Of a stretch of 64,000 nt of DNA, positions 17,857 to 28,711 are shown in pieces (the stretch's first letter is position 1; each line of letters starts with the position of its first letter). This stretch comes from Gammaproteobacteria bacterium. GTDB lineage: Bacteria; Pseudomonadota; Gammaproteobacteria; Steroidobacterales; Foliamicaceae. Under the pieces are notes generated by a model. That model was not told where the DNA came from. It worked only from the letters and a program-made list of their open reading frames with translations, and did not search any database. The stretch is from assembly GCA_009844425.1 (NCBI GenBank), contig VYBN01000013.1, positions 1 to 64,000 on the forward strand. The letters run 5' to 3'. A program made the position numbers and the translations under genes.

Positions 17857-18540
17857 ATGTCCATCGTCTTTACGAAGATTGACCGCTCCGCGCAGGGAAT
17901 GACGGAGGAATTCGCCGGTTTCGGCGTTGCCACCGTGCATGAGGCGCAGGGCCAGAGGGGATTGCTTGACCCGGCGTTGCGGCCGATCTACCGGCCGGTA
18001 TCTATTGCCGGCACGGCCGTAACCTGCGAGGTGGCGCCCGGCGACAACTGGATGATCCACGTTGCCGTGGAGCAATGCCGGGACGGCGATGTGCTGGTCG
18101 TGACACCAACCCATGCCTGCCGTGACGGTTACTTCGGCGATCTTCTGGCGACCTCCCTGCAGGCCCGCGGCGTGCGTGGACTGGTCATTGATGCGGGCGT
18201 CCGCGATATCGCCACGCTCACCGAGATGCAGTTTCCGGTCTGGTCGGCCGCGGTGTGCGCCCAGGGCACGGTGAAGGAAACGCTGGCCAACGTCAACACG
18301 ACGATTATTTGCGCGGGACAGACGATCGCGCCGGGCGACCTTGTCGTTGCCGACGACGACGGTGTGGTGGTCGTGCGCCAGGACGAAGCAAAGGCCGTGC
18401 TCGAAAAGGCCAGGCAGCGGGTTGTTCAGGAAAAAGAGAAGCGGGCGCGGTTCGAAGCCGGTGAACTGGGCCTGGACATGTACAACATGCGCGAAACCCT
18501 GGCAGAAAAGGGCCTGCGCTACGTCGAATCGGAGGACTGA
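17857..18540 (+). CDS. ligK: 4-carboxy-4-hydroxy-2-oxoadipate (CHA) aldolase
   Basis: A 227-residue RraA-like class II pyruvate aldolase, the usual length of LigK/GalC. The core has GVRGLVIDAGVRD, with the Arg-Asp pair used for the divalent metal and substrate. It performs the last step of the 4,5-cleavage pathway, splitting CHA into pyruvate and oxaloacetate, and can decarboxylate oxaloacetate. It starts 64 bp after the aldehyde dehydrogenase and leads seven tightly packed lig genes. Confidence 0.88.
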   Translation: MSIVFTKIDRSAQGMTEEFAGFGVATVHEAQGQRGLLDPALRPIYRPVSIAGTAVTCEVAPGDNWMIHVAVEQCRDGDVLVVTPTHACRDGYFGDLLATSLQARGVRGLVIDAGVRDIATLTEMQFPVWSAAVCAQGTVKETLANVNTTIICAGQTIAPGDLVVADDDGVVVVRQDEAKAVLEKARQRVVQEKEKRARFEAGELGLDMYNMRETLAEKGLRYVESED

Positions 18541-18585
18541 CGTGCCGATTACCGGCACGTCAAGCCGTTCACCCGCACACTAGCG

Positions 18586-19665
18586 ATGCAGACGGCGATT
18601 CCGACTGTCGTCATGCGCGGCGGCACCTCAAAGGGGCTGTACTTCCTGAAGGACGATTTGCCGGCTGACGAGGCCGCACGCGACCGTCTGCTGCTGGCTG
18701 CGATGGGCTCGCCCGACGTGCGCCAGATCGATGGAATGGGCGGCGCTCATCCTCTGACAAGCAAGGTGGCCGTGGTTTCAAGGTCGAAAAATCGTGACGC
18801 CGACGTCGACTACCTCTTTCTGCAGGTCCTGGTGGAAAAGGCGCTGGTATCCGACGGCCAGAATTGCGGCAACATCCTTGCGGGGGTCGGTCCGTTTGCG
18901 ATCGAGAAGGGCCTGGTGCGGGCTGACCCATCCGAAACCACGTTACGAATTCGCATGCTGAATTCCGGCGGTATCGCGGTTACAAAAGTGATCACGCCCG
19001 GCGGCCAGGTCAGCTACGAGGGCGCGGCGCGCATTGACGGCGTGCCCGGGACCGCAGCGCCCGTCATGATTGATTTCGCGGACGTTGCCGGGTCGAACTG
19101 CGGCGCCCTGCTGCCGACGGGCAAGGCCGTCGACCGGATCGATGGAATCTCCGTGACCTGCGTGGACAACGGCATGCCGGTTGTCGTGATGCGGGCTTCG
19201 GACTTCGGCAGGACAGGCCATGAGTCGCCCGGGGAACTGGAGCAGGATGAGGCCCTGAAATCCCGGGTCGAATCGATCCGCATTCAGGCGGGCCCGATGA
19301 TGAACCTCGGAGACGTTACCGGGAAGACGGTTCCCAAGATGAGCCTCATCGCTCCTCCGCGGCACGGCGGCGTGGTGGCCACGCGAACATTCATCCCGCA
19401 CCGCGTTCACCAGTCGATCGGCGTGCTGGGCGCGGCCAGCGTGGCCGCAGTCTGCTGCATCACGGGAAGCATTGCCGAGGGCGTCACGGAAATCGGCCCG
19501 GGCGGAGAAATGGACATCGAGCACCCGACCGGCCGCTTCACGGTGGACATCGGAATCTCGGAGCAGGAAGGCCGCCATGTCATCACCCGCTCCGCCCTGC
19601 TCCGCACCGCGCGCAAGCTGATGGACGGAACCGTCTACGTGCCGCAGGGGGCCGCAGTATGCTGA
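18586..19665 (+). CDS. ligU: 4-oxalomesaconate tautomerase/isomerase (LigU/GalD, PrpF family)
   Basis: 359 residues of the PrpF/diaminopimelate-epimerase fold, beginning TVVMRGGTSKG and containing DGQNCGNILAGV with the family Cys. It converts the keto and enol or double-bond isomers of 4-oxalomesaconate before hydration. It overlaps ligJ by 7 bp. LigU and GalD functions cannot be told apart by eye. Confidence 0.85.
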   Translation: MQTAIPTVVMRGGTSKGLYFLKDDLPADEAARDRLLLAAMGSPDVRQIDGMGGAHPLTSKVAVVSRSKNRDADVDYLFLQVLVEKALVSDGQNCGNILAGVGPFAIEKGLVRADPSETTLRIRMLNSGGIAVTKVITPGGQVSYEGAARIDGVPGTAAPVMIDFADVAGSNCGALLPTGKAVDRIDGISVTCVDNGMPVVVMRASDFGRTGHESPGELEQDEALKSRVESIRIQAGPMMNLGDVTGKTVPKMSLIAPPRHGGVVATRTFIPHRVHQSIGVLGAASVAAVCCITGSIAEGVTEIGPGGEMDIEHPTGRFTVDIGISEQEGRHVITRSALLRTARKLMDGTVYVPQGAAVC

Positions 19666-20684
19666 TCGTCGATTGCCACGGTCACTACACGACCGCGCCC
19701 AAGCCCCACCAGGACTACCGCAAGGCGCAACTGGACCGGCTGGCGGATCCTTCCCTGCCGCCGCCCGAAACGGCGAAGATCAACGATGACGAAATTCGTG
19801 AGAGCATTGAGCAGAATCAACTCAAGCTGTTGCGCGAACGCGGTGCGGACCTGACGATATTCTCGCCCAGGGCCTCGGCGATGGCGCATCACCTGGGCGA
19901 CACCGCGACATCCATGGAATGGGCGCGCGCCAACAACGACCTGATCCGCCGCGTCATCGACCTTTATCCGCAGCACTTTGCCGGCGCCGCGCAGCTGCCT
20001 CAGGTGGCCAACGAGTCGCTGGCGGGCCCCGTGGAAGAACTGGACCGCGCCGTCAACGAGCTCGGTTTCGTGGGCTGCAACCTGAGCCTGGACCCATCCG
20101 GCGGCCACTGGACCTCCCCGCCGCTTACCGACCGTTACTGGTACCCGATCTACGAGAAACTCGTGGAGCTGGACGTGCCGGCGATGATCCACGTTTCGGC
20201 GAGCTGCAACCCCTGCTTTCACGCGACGGGTGCGCACTACATCAACGCCAATACGACTGCGTTCATGCAGCTCATCCAGGGCAATCTGTTCGCCGATTTC
20301 CCCGAACTGCGCCTGATCATCCCTCACGGCGGCGGCGCGGCGCCCTACCACTGGGGCCGCTACCGGGGCCTTGCGGACATGCTCAAGCAGCCGGAACTAT
20401 CCGAGCACGTCATGAAGAACGTTTTCTTCGACACCTGCGTCTACCACCAACCCGGCATCAATCTGCTGTTCGAGGTGATCGATGTGGAGAACATCCTGTT
20501 CGCATCGGAAATGGTCGGCGCCGTGCGCGGCATCGACCCTGAAACAGGCCACTACTTTGACGACACGAAGCGCTACGTCGACGCTCTCGATCTCGACAAG
20601 GCGGACCGCCGCAAGGTCTTCGAATTGAATGCTCGCCGGGTCTACCCAAGGCTGGATACGCACCTGAAAGTGCAGGGACGATGA
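19659..20684 (+). CDS. ligJ: 4-oxalomesaconate hydratase
   Basis: 341 residues, the length I recall for LigJ. An amidohydrolase-fold zinc protein starting VDCHGHY with the HxH pair, a later His in MIHVSAS, and IIPHGGGAAPYHWGR. It adds water to 4-oxalomesaconate to give CHA. It is flanked by overlapping ligU and ligI. Confidence 0.88.
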   Translation: MLIVDCHGHYTTAPKPHQDYRKAQLDRLADPSLPPPETAKINDDEIRESIEQNQLKLLRERGADLTIFSPRASAMAHHLGDTATSMEWARANNDLIRRVIDLYPQHFAGAAQLPQVANESLAGPVEELDRAVNELGFVGCNLSLDPSGGHWTSPPLTDRYWYPIYEKLVELDVPAMIHVSASCNPCFHATGAHYINANTTAFMQLIQGNLFADFPELRLIIPHGGGAAPYHWGRYRGLADMLKQPELSEHVMKNVFFDTCVYHQPGINLLFEVIDVENILFASEMVGAVRGIDPETGHYFDDTKRYVDALDLDKADRRKVFELNARRVYPRLDTHLKVQGR

Positions 20685-21598
20685 ACGCGAACCGTTTCGA
20701 GATGGATGAGGGCTGGCTTGCCTTCCACCCCAATCCTTCGCGCCCCGAGTTCGCCGTCCCTGAAGGCGCGGTGGATGCGCACTGCCATGTTTTCGGTCCG
20801 GGCGACGTCTTTCCGTTTGCGCCGGAACGCAAGTACACGCCCTGCGACGCCTCCAAGGAACAGCTCTGGGGACTGCGCGACCATCTTGGCTTCGAGCGCA
20901 ACGTCATCGTGCAGGCCACCTGTCACGGTGCGGATAATCGCGCGCTCGTCGATGCATTGATTCACTCCCAAGGCTCGGCTCGCGGAGTCGCTTCCGTCAG
21001 GCGAAGCGTCACCGACGAGGAACTGCAGGCGCTGCATGACGCAGGAGTGCGCGGCATTCGCTTCAATTTCGTGAAGCGCCTGGTGGACGTGTTGCCCATC
21101 GACGAGCTCCAGGAGATCGCGGAACGTATCGAACCCATGGGCATGCATCTGGTGATTTATCTCGAGGCCGAGGATCTGCCCGAATTTGAGCAATTGTTCG
21201 CTTCTCTGCCCGGCACGGTCGTCTTCGACCATATGGGCAGGCCGGATGTGCGGAAGGGCGCGCAATCCAACGAATTCGATCAGTTCATCGGCCTGTTGGG
21301 CGAGAACCAGAACATGTGGGCGAAAGTCAGTTGCCCCGAGCGGCTGAGTTCCAGTGGACCTCCGGACTATGACGACGTCGTTCCCTTCGCCCGACGAGTC
21401 GTGGAGACCTTCCCCGACCGCGTGCTCTGGGGCACGGACTGGCCGCATCCGAACATGAAATCGCATATGCCCGATGACGGCAAGCTGGTCGATTACATTC
21501 CAAGAATCGCAACAACGGGCGAACTTCAGCACAAGCTGCTGGTAGACAACCCGATGAGGCTGTACTGGCCGGAGGAAACAAGCCATGGCGCCGGATAA
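20681..21598 (+). CDS. ligI: 2-pyrone-4,6-dicarboxylate hydrolase
   Basis: 305 residues of the amidohydrolase superfamily with VDAHCHVFGP near residue 31, TDWPHPN near 249 and a conserved FDHMGRP. LigI opens 2-pyrone-4,6-dicarboxylate to 4-oxalomesaconate; it belongs to a metal-independent branch of the superfamily. ATGA overlap with ligJ and a 14-bp overlap with ligA. Confidence 0.9.
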   Translation: MNANRFEMDEGWLAFHPNPSRPEFAVPEGAVDAHCHVFGPGDVFPFAPERKYTPCDASKEQLWGLRDHLGFERNVIVQATCHGADNRALVDALIHSQGSARGVASVRRSVTDEELQALHDAGVRGIRFNFVKRLVDVLPIDELQEIAERIEPMGMHLVIYLEAEDLPEFEQLFASLPGTVVFDHMGRPDVRKGAQSNEFDQFIGLLGENQNMWAKVSCPERLSSSGPPDYDDVVPFARRVVETFPDRVLWGTDWPHPNMKSHMPDDGKLVDYIPRIATTGELQHKLLVDNPMRLYWPEETSHGAG

Positions 21599-21971
21599 GC
21601 CCTACTCCGACATCCCGGGCACGACGATCTTCGACGCGCAGCAGGCGCGCCTGGGCTATCACCTGAACCAGTTCTGCATGTCGCTGATGAATGCAGCCGA
21701 CCGCGCCCGATTCGCGGCGGACGAGCGGGCCTACCTCGATGAATGGCCGATGACGGAGGAGCAGAAGCAGGCTGTACTCGATCGCGATTACAACCGCATG
21801 ATCAGCCACGGGGGCAACATCTACTTCCTTGCCAAGATCTTCCTGTCGGACGGACAGACTTTCGAACAGGCCGCGGCGTCCATGACCGGCCTGAAGCGCG
21901 AGGAATACCGGCAAATGATGCTGAGCGGAGGTCGATCACCGGAAGGCAACCTGCACAAGGGGGAAAGTTAG
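21585..21971 (+). CDS. ligA: Protocatechuate 4,5-dioxygenase alpha subunit
   Basis: A 128-residue all-helical small subunit resembling LigA, with GTTIFDAQQAR, GYHLNQFCMSLM and a final GGNIYFLAKIF segment. It caps the active site of LigB. Its stop codon abuts the ligB start codon with no spacer, so the two are coupled. Confidence 0.92.
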   Translation: MAPDKPYSDIPGTTIFDAQQARLGYHLNQFCMSLMNAADRARFAADERAYLDEWPMTEEQKQAVLDRDYNRMISHGGNIYFLAKIFLSDGQTFEQAAASMTGLKREEYRQMMLSGGRSPEGNLHKGES

Positions 21972-23770
<1,799 letters not shown>

Positions 23771-23834
23771 CAGCCCGGAAGTTTCGCGGGCGGCAAAGCG
23801 CGGGGGTCGCGATTCCCGGGCTTCGCCGATAGCC

Positions 23835-24839
23835 TTAGGGCTGATGGATCAGGTCGAGTTCGAGGGCGCCCTGCCCTGCCTGCCAGGCGGCCTGCGCCTC
23901 GTAGTCGCCGGCGCCGCGTGTGATTTGCCCGCTGGCGGATAGCCGGGCAGTAATTGCCAGTTCGGACTGGTCGGAAATTCTTGCGCCGGGGAGCATAGCG
24001 TCAGCATCGCTCAATCGGACTACCAGCGGGAAACGCGCTCCGTCCACGCGCTTTGCGGCCAGCGGCGGGCCGGCCTGTCCGGGAATGCGCGCATCGATGA
24101 ACAGGACGGCGCCGGGCGGCGGGGTGGCCGGCGCCCCCAGGGTCAGGCGAAGCTCCACGTTGCCTTCCGCGGCGACGGCCCCGCTCGTCTCAACGCGCGC
24201 CCCCAGGCGATTCAATTCGCCTTCGACGATGGCTCGCACCTCGGGCGTGACCGGGCCTTCCAGCATCATCCTCCAGCGCTGCACCGCGATGATGTCCTGG
24301 CCGGTTGCGCTGGCCCGCAGGCCACCGTACCAGAGTCCCTTGGGATTGGCGGGGTCCGCCAGCAGCACCTGCTCGACCATTTCGCCGGCGTCCTCCAGCA
24401 GCCGCTGGGGATTGCCGAGGATCAGCGCCTCGGCCTTGCCCATCAGAGCATCCATGTCCCGGCCTCCGGTCAGGTCCAGCACCCGGTCGAAGGCCTGCGC
24501 CGCGTCGGAATAACGCTCCACCTGGGCGTAGGAAGCGCCCAGCAGCATCCAGCCCCTGGGATCGTCCGGTGACGCTTCCAGTCGCGCGCGCAACGGACCG
24601 ATCAGTTCCTCCACTCTCGGAGGCGAACCGTCCTCGCCCATTTCAAGTCCGGCATGGGCCCATTCGTAGTTACTGGACTGCAGGTAGATCAGCGCGGCCA
24701 GGACCGGAATCAGCAGGCACGAGGCAGTCAATGCCGCCGTGCTTGCGGGCTTGCCGCGGTCGCGCCACAACTGCGGCGCAACGCAGGCCAGCGCCGCCAG
24801 AGCGAGAACCACGCAGATTGCAACGAAGCCGGCGACCAT
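23835..24839 (-). CDS. ccmI: Cytochrome c biogenesis protein CcmI
   Basis: 334 residues: two N-terminal helices, a TPR region (PDDPRGWMLLGASYAQVERYS and further units) and a C-terminal beta domain with PPLAAKRV and SDADAMLPG typical of CcmI/CycH. It holds apocytochrome for haem ligation by CcmFGH. Last gene of the operon. Confidence 0.88.
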   Translation of the reverse strand: MVAGFVAICVVLALAALACVAPQLWRDRGKPASTAALTASCLLIPVLAALIYLQSSNYEWAHAGLEMGEDGSPPRVEELIGPLRARLEASPDDPRGWMLLGASYAQVERYSDAAQAFDRVLDLTGGRDMDALMGKAEALILGNPQRLLEDAGEMVEQVLLADPANPKGLWYGGLRASATGQDIIAVQRWRMMLEGPVTPEVRAIVEGELNRLGARVETSGAVAAEGNVELRLTLGAPATPPPGAVLFIDARIPGQAGPPLAAKRVDGARFPLVVRLSDADAMLPGARISDQSELAITARLSASGQITRGAGDYEAQAAWQAGQGALELDLIHQP

Positions 24840-24855
24840 GTCCTGTGCCCGGGCC

Positions 24856-25356
24856 CTAGTCCTCTTCGGGTATCGGCAACTTCATGCGGCGCCGGATGAC
24901 CACCGCGATCGAGCCCAGCGCGAGGACCACAATTACGCCGGGGCCGGCCCAGAGCAACAGCGTATTGGGCGCAAGCCGGGGACGGTAGAGCGCGAAGTCG
25001 CCATACCGGTCCAGCAGAAACTGCTTTACATCGGCTTCGCTTGCGCCGTCTTCCACCATGCGGCGCAACTCGCGGCGCATGTCCCTGGCCAACGGCGCGT
25101 CGGAATCGGCCAGGTTCTGGTTCTGACAGACCATGCAGCGCACTTCCTCCAGCAGCTTGCGATAGAGGCTCTGCTGCTCCGCGGTCTCAAGCGGCGCTTC
25201 CGTGTCCACGGCGCCGGCACTTGCCGACACCAGTGTGAGCAGGGCCGCAGCCACGACAGCTCGGATGCGTCCGGACAGGTGGGCGTACGCCTGGGAGCGA
25301 AGGCGTCTCGCCTTCGTGGAGGGCGGGACGCCCTCCTTCCCAGGCCAGCACTTCAT
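24856..25356 (-). CDS. ccmH: Cytochrome c biogenesis protein CcmH with repeat-derived N-terminus
   Basis: 166 residues with the redox motif VRCMVCQNQ and a C-terminal membrane helix, as in CcmH thiol reductases. The first ~24 residues are encoded by a copy of palindromic repeat family A and supply the basic stretch KARRLRS ahead of the leader helix. A shorter start inside or after the repeat cannot be excluded. The start overlaps the ccmG stop (ATGA-like overlap). Confidence 0.85.
   Translation of the reverse strand: MKCWPGKEGVPPSTKARRLRSQAYAHLSGRIRAVVAAALLTLVSASAGAVDTEAPLETAEQQSLYRKLLEEVRCMVCQNQNLADSDAPLARDMRRELRRMVEDGASEADVKQFLLDRYGDFALYRPRLAPNTLLLWAGPGVIVVLALGSIAVVIRRRMKLPIPEED
25291..25343. 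repeat. Palindromic repeat family A, copy 1
   Basis: Two adjacent hairpins, GAAGGCG-TCT-CGCCTTC and GAGGGCG-GGA-CGCCCTC, enclosed by CTGGGA/TCCCAG, forming a three-way-junction shape. It lies inside the 5' end of ccmH and is translated there. Confidence 0.8.
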
Positions 25357-25949
25357 CGAGTTCTACCCTCTAGGACCGGCAGGAACACGTCCGCGAATAC
25401 GGCGCCGTCCAGCGGGCCTACGTGTCGGTACCGCACGATCCCGTCAGCGTCGATCAGGAAAGTTTCCGGCGCCCCGTAGACGCCCCAGTCGATACCGGCG
25501 CGCCCGTCGGCATCGACGGCGATGGCCCGGTAGGGATTGCCCCTGAGCCGCAGCCACTCCATGGCGTCCTCGTGCCCGTCCTTCCAGTTAAGGCCGTAGA
25601 GGGGTGCGCCGGCGCGGCCCAGCGCCATCAGGAACTCATGCTCGACGATGCAGCCCGAGCACCAGCTGGCCCAGACGTTGAGCATCCACGGACCTTCCTC
25701 GACGTCCTGCAGGGAAAACGTGGCGTTGGGATCCAGCAGCTCCGGCAGCGCGAATTCCGGCGCCGGGCGGCCGACCAGCGGGGACGGCACCAGGCTGGGA
25801 TCGCGGCCCAGGCTGATGCCGAAGAAGTACACCATCACGAGCAGTACCGCGCACGGCAGCAGCAGGATCCAGCGTATGCGTTTGCGGGCGGAGCGCGTCG
25901 AGGGCGGGACGCCCTCGCTCCCAGGGGTGCTCGGCGGGTTCGGGCTCAC
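25353..25949 (-). CDS. ccmG: Thiol:disulfide interchange protein CcmG/DsbE
   Basis: 198 residues from a GTG that overlaps the ccmF stop (GTGA). A single N-terminal helix precedes a thioredoxin fold with redox motif WCSGC, GRPAPEFALPEL before it, and APETFLID in the cis-Pro region. It reduces apocytochrome or CcmH in the periplasm. The 15 or so residues before the helix include SEGVPPST from a family A repeat. Confidence 0.88.
   Translation of the reverse strand: MSPNPPSTPGSEGVPPSTRSARKRIRWILLLPCAVLLVMVYFFGISLGRDPSLVPSPLVGRPAPEFALPELLDPNATFSLQDVEEGPWMLNVWASWCSGCIVEHEFLMALGRAGAPLYGLNWKDGHEDAMEWLRLRGNPYRAIAVDADGRAGIDWGVYGAPETFLIDADGIVRYRHVGPLDGAVFADVFLPVLEGRTR
25891..25926. repeat. Palindromic repeat family A, copy 2 (single hairpin)
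   Basis: Retains only the GAGGGCG-GGA-CGCCCTC hairpin followed by GCTCCCAGG. It lies within the ccmG coding start and encodes SEGVPPST. Confidence 0.7.
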
Positions 25950-27877
25950 AAGGCATCCTCTTTCGGCGCGGGCAGGCGGTAGCGCCGGTCCGAGATTGCC
26001 AGCAGTCCGCCCAGGCCCATGATCAGCGCGCCCAGCCAGATGAACCGCACCAGCGGTTTCACCTGCACCCGCACGCTCCAGGCCTCCTCGCCCAGCGGTT
26101 CGCCCAGCGCGACGAACAGGTCGTGCCGCCATCCGGGATCGATTCCGGCCTCGGTCATCGGACTCTGCTGAACTTCGTATATGCGCTTTTGCGGATACAG
26201 CGTCGTGACCGGCCGGCCGTCCCGGGAGACCTGTACAACCCCCTGTGCGGCCTGGTAGTTCGGGCCCTGGACATCTTCGATGCGATCGAGCTGGAATTCG
26301 TATCCGGACACTTCGAGGCTTTCGCCCAGCGCCAGGCTGCGGTCGGTTTCCACCCCCCAGGCGGAAACCACGACGATGCCCAGCGTCGTCACGCCCAGCC
26401 CGCAATGCGCCACCTGCATGCCCCAGGCCGAACGCCTCGGTTTCGGGCTGCGCCTGAGCAGCCAGGCCACCGGATCGCGCAGCGCCGAGGCAATCACCCA
26501 GACGGCGATCAGGATCCCGATGCCGGTCAACACTCCCGCAAACCCGTAGGCCGCGACGGTCAGGACGATACCCGCGAGAACGGCAACCGCGGCCGGCACC
26601 CGGAGCTTCCGTCCCCAGGCGGCGGTATCGGTCGCCTTCCAGGAAGCGTGCATGCCGGCGCCCACGACCAGGAGCAGCGGCAGCATGGGAAGGATGAAGA
26701 CCAGGTTGAAATACGGCGGACCCACCGAAATCTTGCCCATGTCCATTGCGTCCAGCGCCAGCGGGTAGAGCGTGCCGAACAGCACCAGCACCGTCGCGGC
26801 GCTGAGCAGGACCGTATTGACCAGCAAGGCGGACTCACGCGACACCAGCCTGAATCCCGTCTGGGTATTGGTGGCCGCATTCCGGAGCGCGTACAGCAGC
26901 AGCGCGCCCCCCATCACGACCGCGAGGAACACCAGGATGAACAGCCCGCGCGCCGGATCGCTCGCGAAGGCATGCACCGAGACGAGCACGCCGGAGCGGA
27001 CCAGGAAAGTGCCCAGCAGGCTAAGACCGAAGGCGGCGATCGCCAGCAGCAGCGTCGTGTTGCCGAAAAGCCCGCGGCGCTCGGTGACCGCCAGCGTGTG
27101 AATCAGCGCGGTGCCCGCCAACCACGGCATGAACGAGGCGTTCTCCACCGGGTCCCAGAACCACCATCCGCCCCAGCCCAGCTCGTAGTAGGCCCACCAG
27201 CTCCCCAGTGCGATCCCCACCGTGAGGAACATCCAGGCCGCGGTGGTCCACGGGCGGGTCCAGCGCGCCCAGCGCCGGTCCAGCCGCCCGCTCAGCAGAG
27301 CCGCGATCGCGAAGGCGAAGGGCACGGCCAACCCAACGTAGCCCATGTAGAGCATCGGAGGATGGATCGCCAGGGCCGGATCCTGGAGCAGCGGGTTAAG
27401 GTCGGCGCCGTCCTCCGCCGCCGGGAAGAGTCTCAGGAACGGGTTCGAGGTCAGCAGGATGAACAGCAGAAAGCCGATGCTTACCAGCCCCAGCACGCCC
27501 AGGACCCTGGCCCGTAGAACCTGCGGCAGCGAACGGCTGGCCAGCGCCACGGCCGCCGTCCAGGCGCTCAGGATGAGCTGCCAGAGGACCAGCGAACCTT
27601 CGTGCGCCCCCCAGATCGCCGCGAAACGGTAGATAGCCGGCAACTTCAGGTTCGAGTGCTGGGCCACGTACTGGACGCTGAAGTCGTGACGAAAGAAGCT
27701 GACCGCCAGCATGGCGAACGCCACGGCGACAAACGCGAGCACCCCCAGGGCGCAGGGCCGCGCGACGTCCATCCAGCGGGCATTGCCCGTATGCGCGCCC
27801 GCCAGCGGGAATACGGCCAGCGCAAGCGCCAGGCACAGGGCGAGCGCCAGGCTGATCTGGCCGATTTCAGGAACCAT
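25946..27877 (-). CDS. ccmF: Cytochrome c haem lyase subunit CcmF
   Basis: 643 residues, the expected length, with about 14-15 helices and the haem-binding WWD signature GWGGWWFWDPVENASFMPWL near residue 230. Conserved His residues lie in QHSN and IHTLAVTERRG. It ligates haem to the CxxCH motif of exported apocytochromes together with CcmG, CcmH and CcmI. Confidence 0.95.
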   Translation of the reverse strand: MVPEIGQISLALALCLALALAVFPLAGAHTGNARWMDVARPCALGVLAFVAVAFAMLAVSFFRHDFSVQYVAQHSNLKLPAIYRFAAIWGAHEGSLVLWQLILSAWTAAVALASRSLPQVLRARVLGVLGLVSIGFLLFILLTSNPFLRLFPAAEDGADLNPLLQDPALAIHPPMLYMGYVGLAVPFAFAIAALLSGRLDRRWARWTRPWTTAAWMFLTVGIALGSWWAYYELGWGGWWFWDPVENASFMPWLAGTALIHTLAVTERRGLFGNTTLLLAIAAFGLSLLGTFLVRSGVLVSVHAFASDPARGLFILVFLAVVMGGALLLYALRNAATNTQTGFRLVSRESALLVNTVLLSAATVLVLFGTLYPLALDAMDMGKISVGPPYFNLVFILPMLPLLLVVGAGMHASWKATDTAAWGRKLRVPAAVAVLAGIVLTVAAYGFAGVLTGIGILIAVWVIASALRDPVAWLLRRSPKPRRSAWGMQVAHCGLGVTTLGIVVVSAWGVETDRSLALGESLEVSGYEFQLDRIEDVQGPNYQAAQGVVQVSRDGRPVTTLYPQKRIYEVQQSPMTEAGIDPGWRHDLFVALGEPLGEEAWSVRVQVKPLVRFIWLGALIMGLGGLLAISDRRYRLPAPKEDAL

Positions 27878-27925
27878 GCCAATACTCTTCGGAAATTCTC
27901 ACCGTCGAAGACTACACAATGTAAG

Positions 27926-28028
27926 CCCCTTACTGCTTCCTTCGGCTGGGGGTATTGGAGGCAGGGATGCCGGAGCAAGCCCCATGGATGGGTTCATGCG
28001 TCCCCCGGCCGAAGGAGGCAGTAAGGGG
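27926..28028. repeat. Long hairpin repeat family B, copy 1
   Basis: Inverted arms of 27 bp (27926-27952 and 28002-28028, 25 of 27 positions complementary) enclose a 49-bp core that starts TATTGGAGGCAGGGATGCC. The core is shared with copy 2 at 40661, the outer arms are not. It separates ccmE from ccmF in the operon. Confidence 0.8.
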
Positions 28029-28088
28029 CGGGATCGAAGCGCCATAGGAGGCCTGAAAGGCGAGGCGTCTTCGCTATCAGGAGGGGCG

Positions 28089-28535
28089 TCAGCGAAGGGA
28101 AGCATCCGGGGGGTGGCCCCGTTCTTCCAGCATTTCCGCGACTTCCGGCGGCATATAGTTCTCGTCGTGGCGGGCCAGGACCTCGTCGGCCTCGAACATC
28201 CCGTCGGCGCTCACCCAGCCGTGTGCGACGACGCCCTGCCCCTCGCGGAACAGGTCCGGCAGGACGCCGGCGTAGGCCACGGTAATCGTGCGATCCAGGT
28301 CGGTCACGTCGAACCGCACTTCCAGCGAACCGGGCGTGCGCCGCACGCTGCCCTGTTCGACCAGCCCGCCGACCCGCAACCGCCGCCCTTCCGGCGCCTC
28401 GCCCGCGGCGATCTGCGTGGGCGTGTAGAAATACAGCATGTTCTGCTCGAAGGCGGTCATCACAAGCGCCGTTGCCGCCACCAGGCAGACGAGCCCGCCG
28501 GTCATCGCCACCATCCGGCGCCGGCGCGGCGTCAT
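28089..28535 (-). CDS. ccmE: Haem chaperone CcmE
   Basis: 148 residues with one N-terminal anchor, an OB-fold domain (RVGGLVEQGSV, GVLPDLFREGQGVVAHG) and the haem-attachment motif ARHDENYMPPE near the C-terminus. The start overlaps ccmD. It carries haem from CcmABCD to CcmF. Confidence 0.93.
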   Translation of the reverse strand: MTPRRRRMVAMTGGLVCLVAATALVMTAFEQNMLYFYTPTQIAAGEAPEGRRLRVGGLVEQGSVRRTPGSLEVRFDVTDLDRTITVAYAGVLPDLFREGQGVVAHGWVSADGMFEADEVLARHDENYMPPEVAEMLEERGHPPDASLR

Positions 28536-28711
28536 GCGCGCAGCTCCCAGGCGCCCTCGTCCGGCGCGACATTCAGGTGCCGGATGCGCCGGTGCACGCC
28601 GCGCAGGCGCCGGCGGGCGGTCAGCAGCAACCCCGCCAGGATCGCGAACGACAGCCCCACACAGGGCCATACGAACGCGGCGTAGCCGCCCATGGCCAGA
28701 AACTCGCTCAT
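28532..28711 (-). CDS. ccmD: Haem exporter small subunit CcmD
   Basis: 59 residues: MSEFLAMGGYAAFVWPC and one helix, then an Arg-rich cytoplasmic tail, the standard CcmD layout. Four-base overlaps with ccmC and ccmE fix both ends. Confidence 0.85.
   Translation of the reverse strand: MSEFLAMGGYAAFVWPCVGLSFAILAGLLLTARRRLRGVHRRIRHLNVAPDEGAWELRA

Noticed and set aside
25950-26405. Upstream extension of the CcmG frame
   Set aside because: It lies antiparallel-frame over ccmF coding sequence and has no thioredoxin-like content; the GTG at 25949 overlapping the ccmF stop is the natural start.
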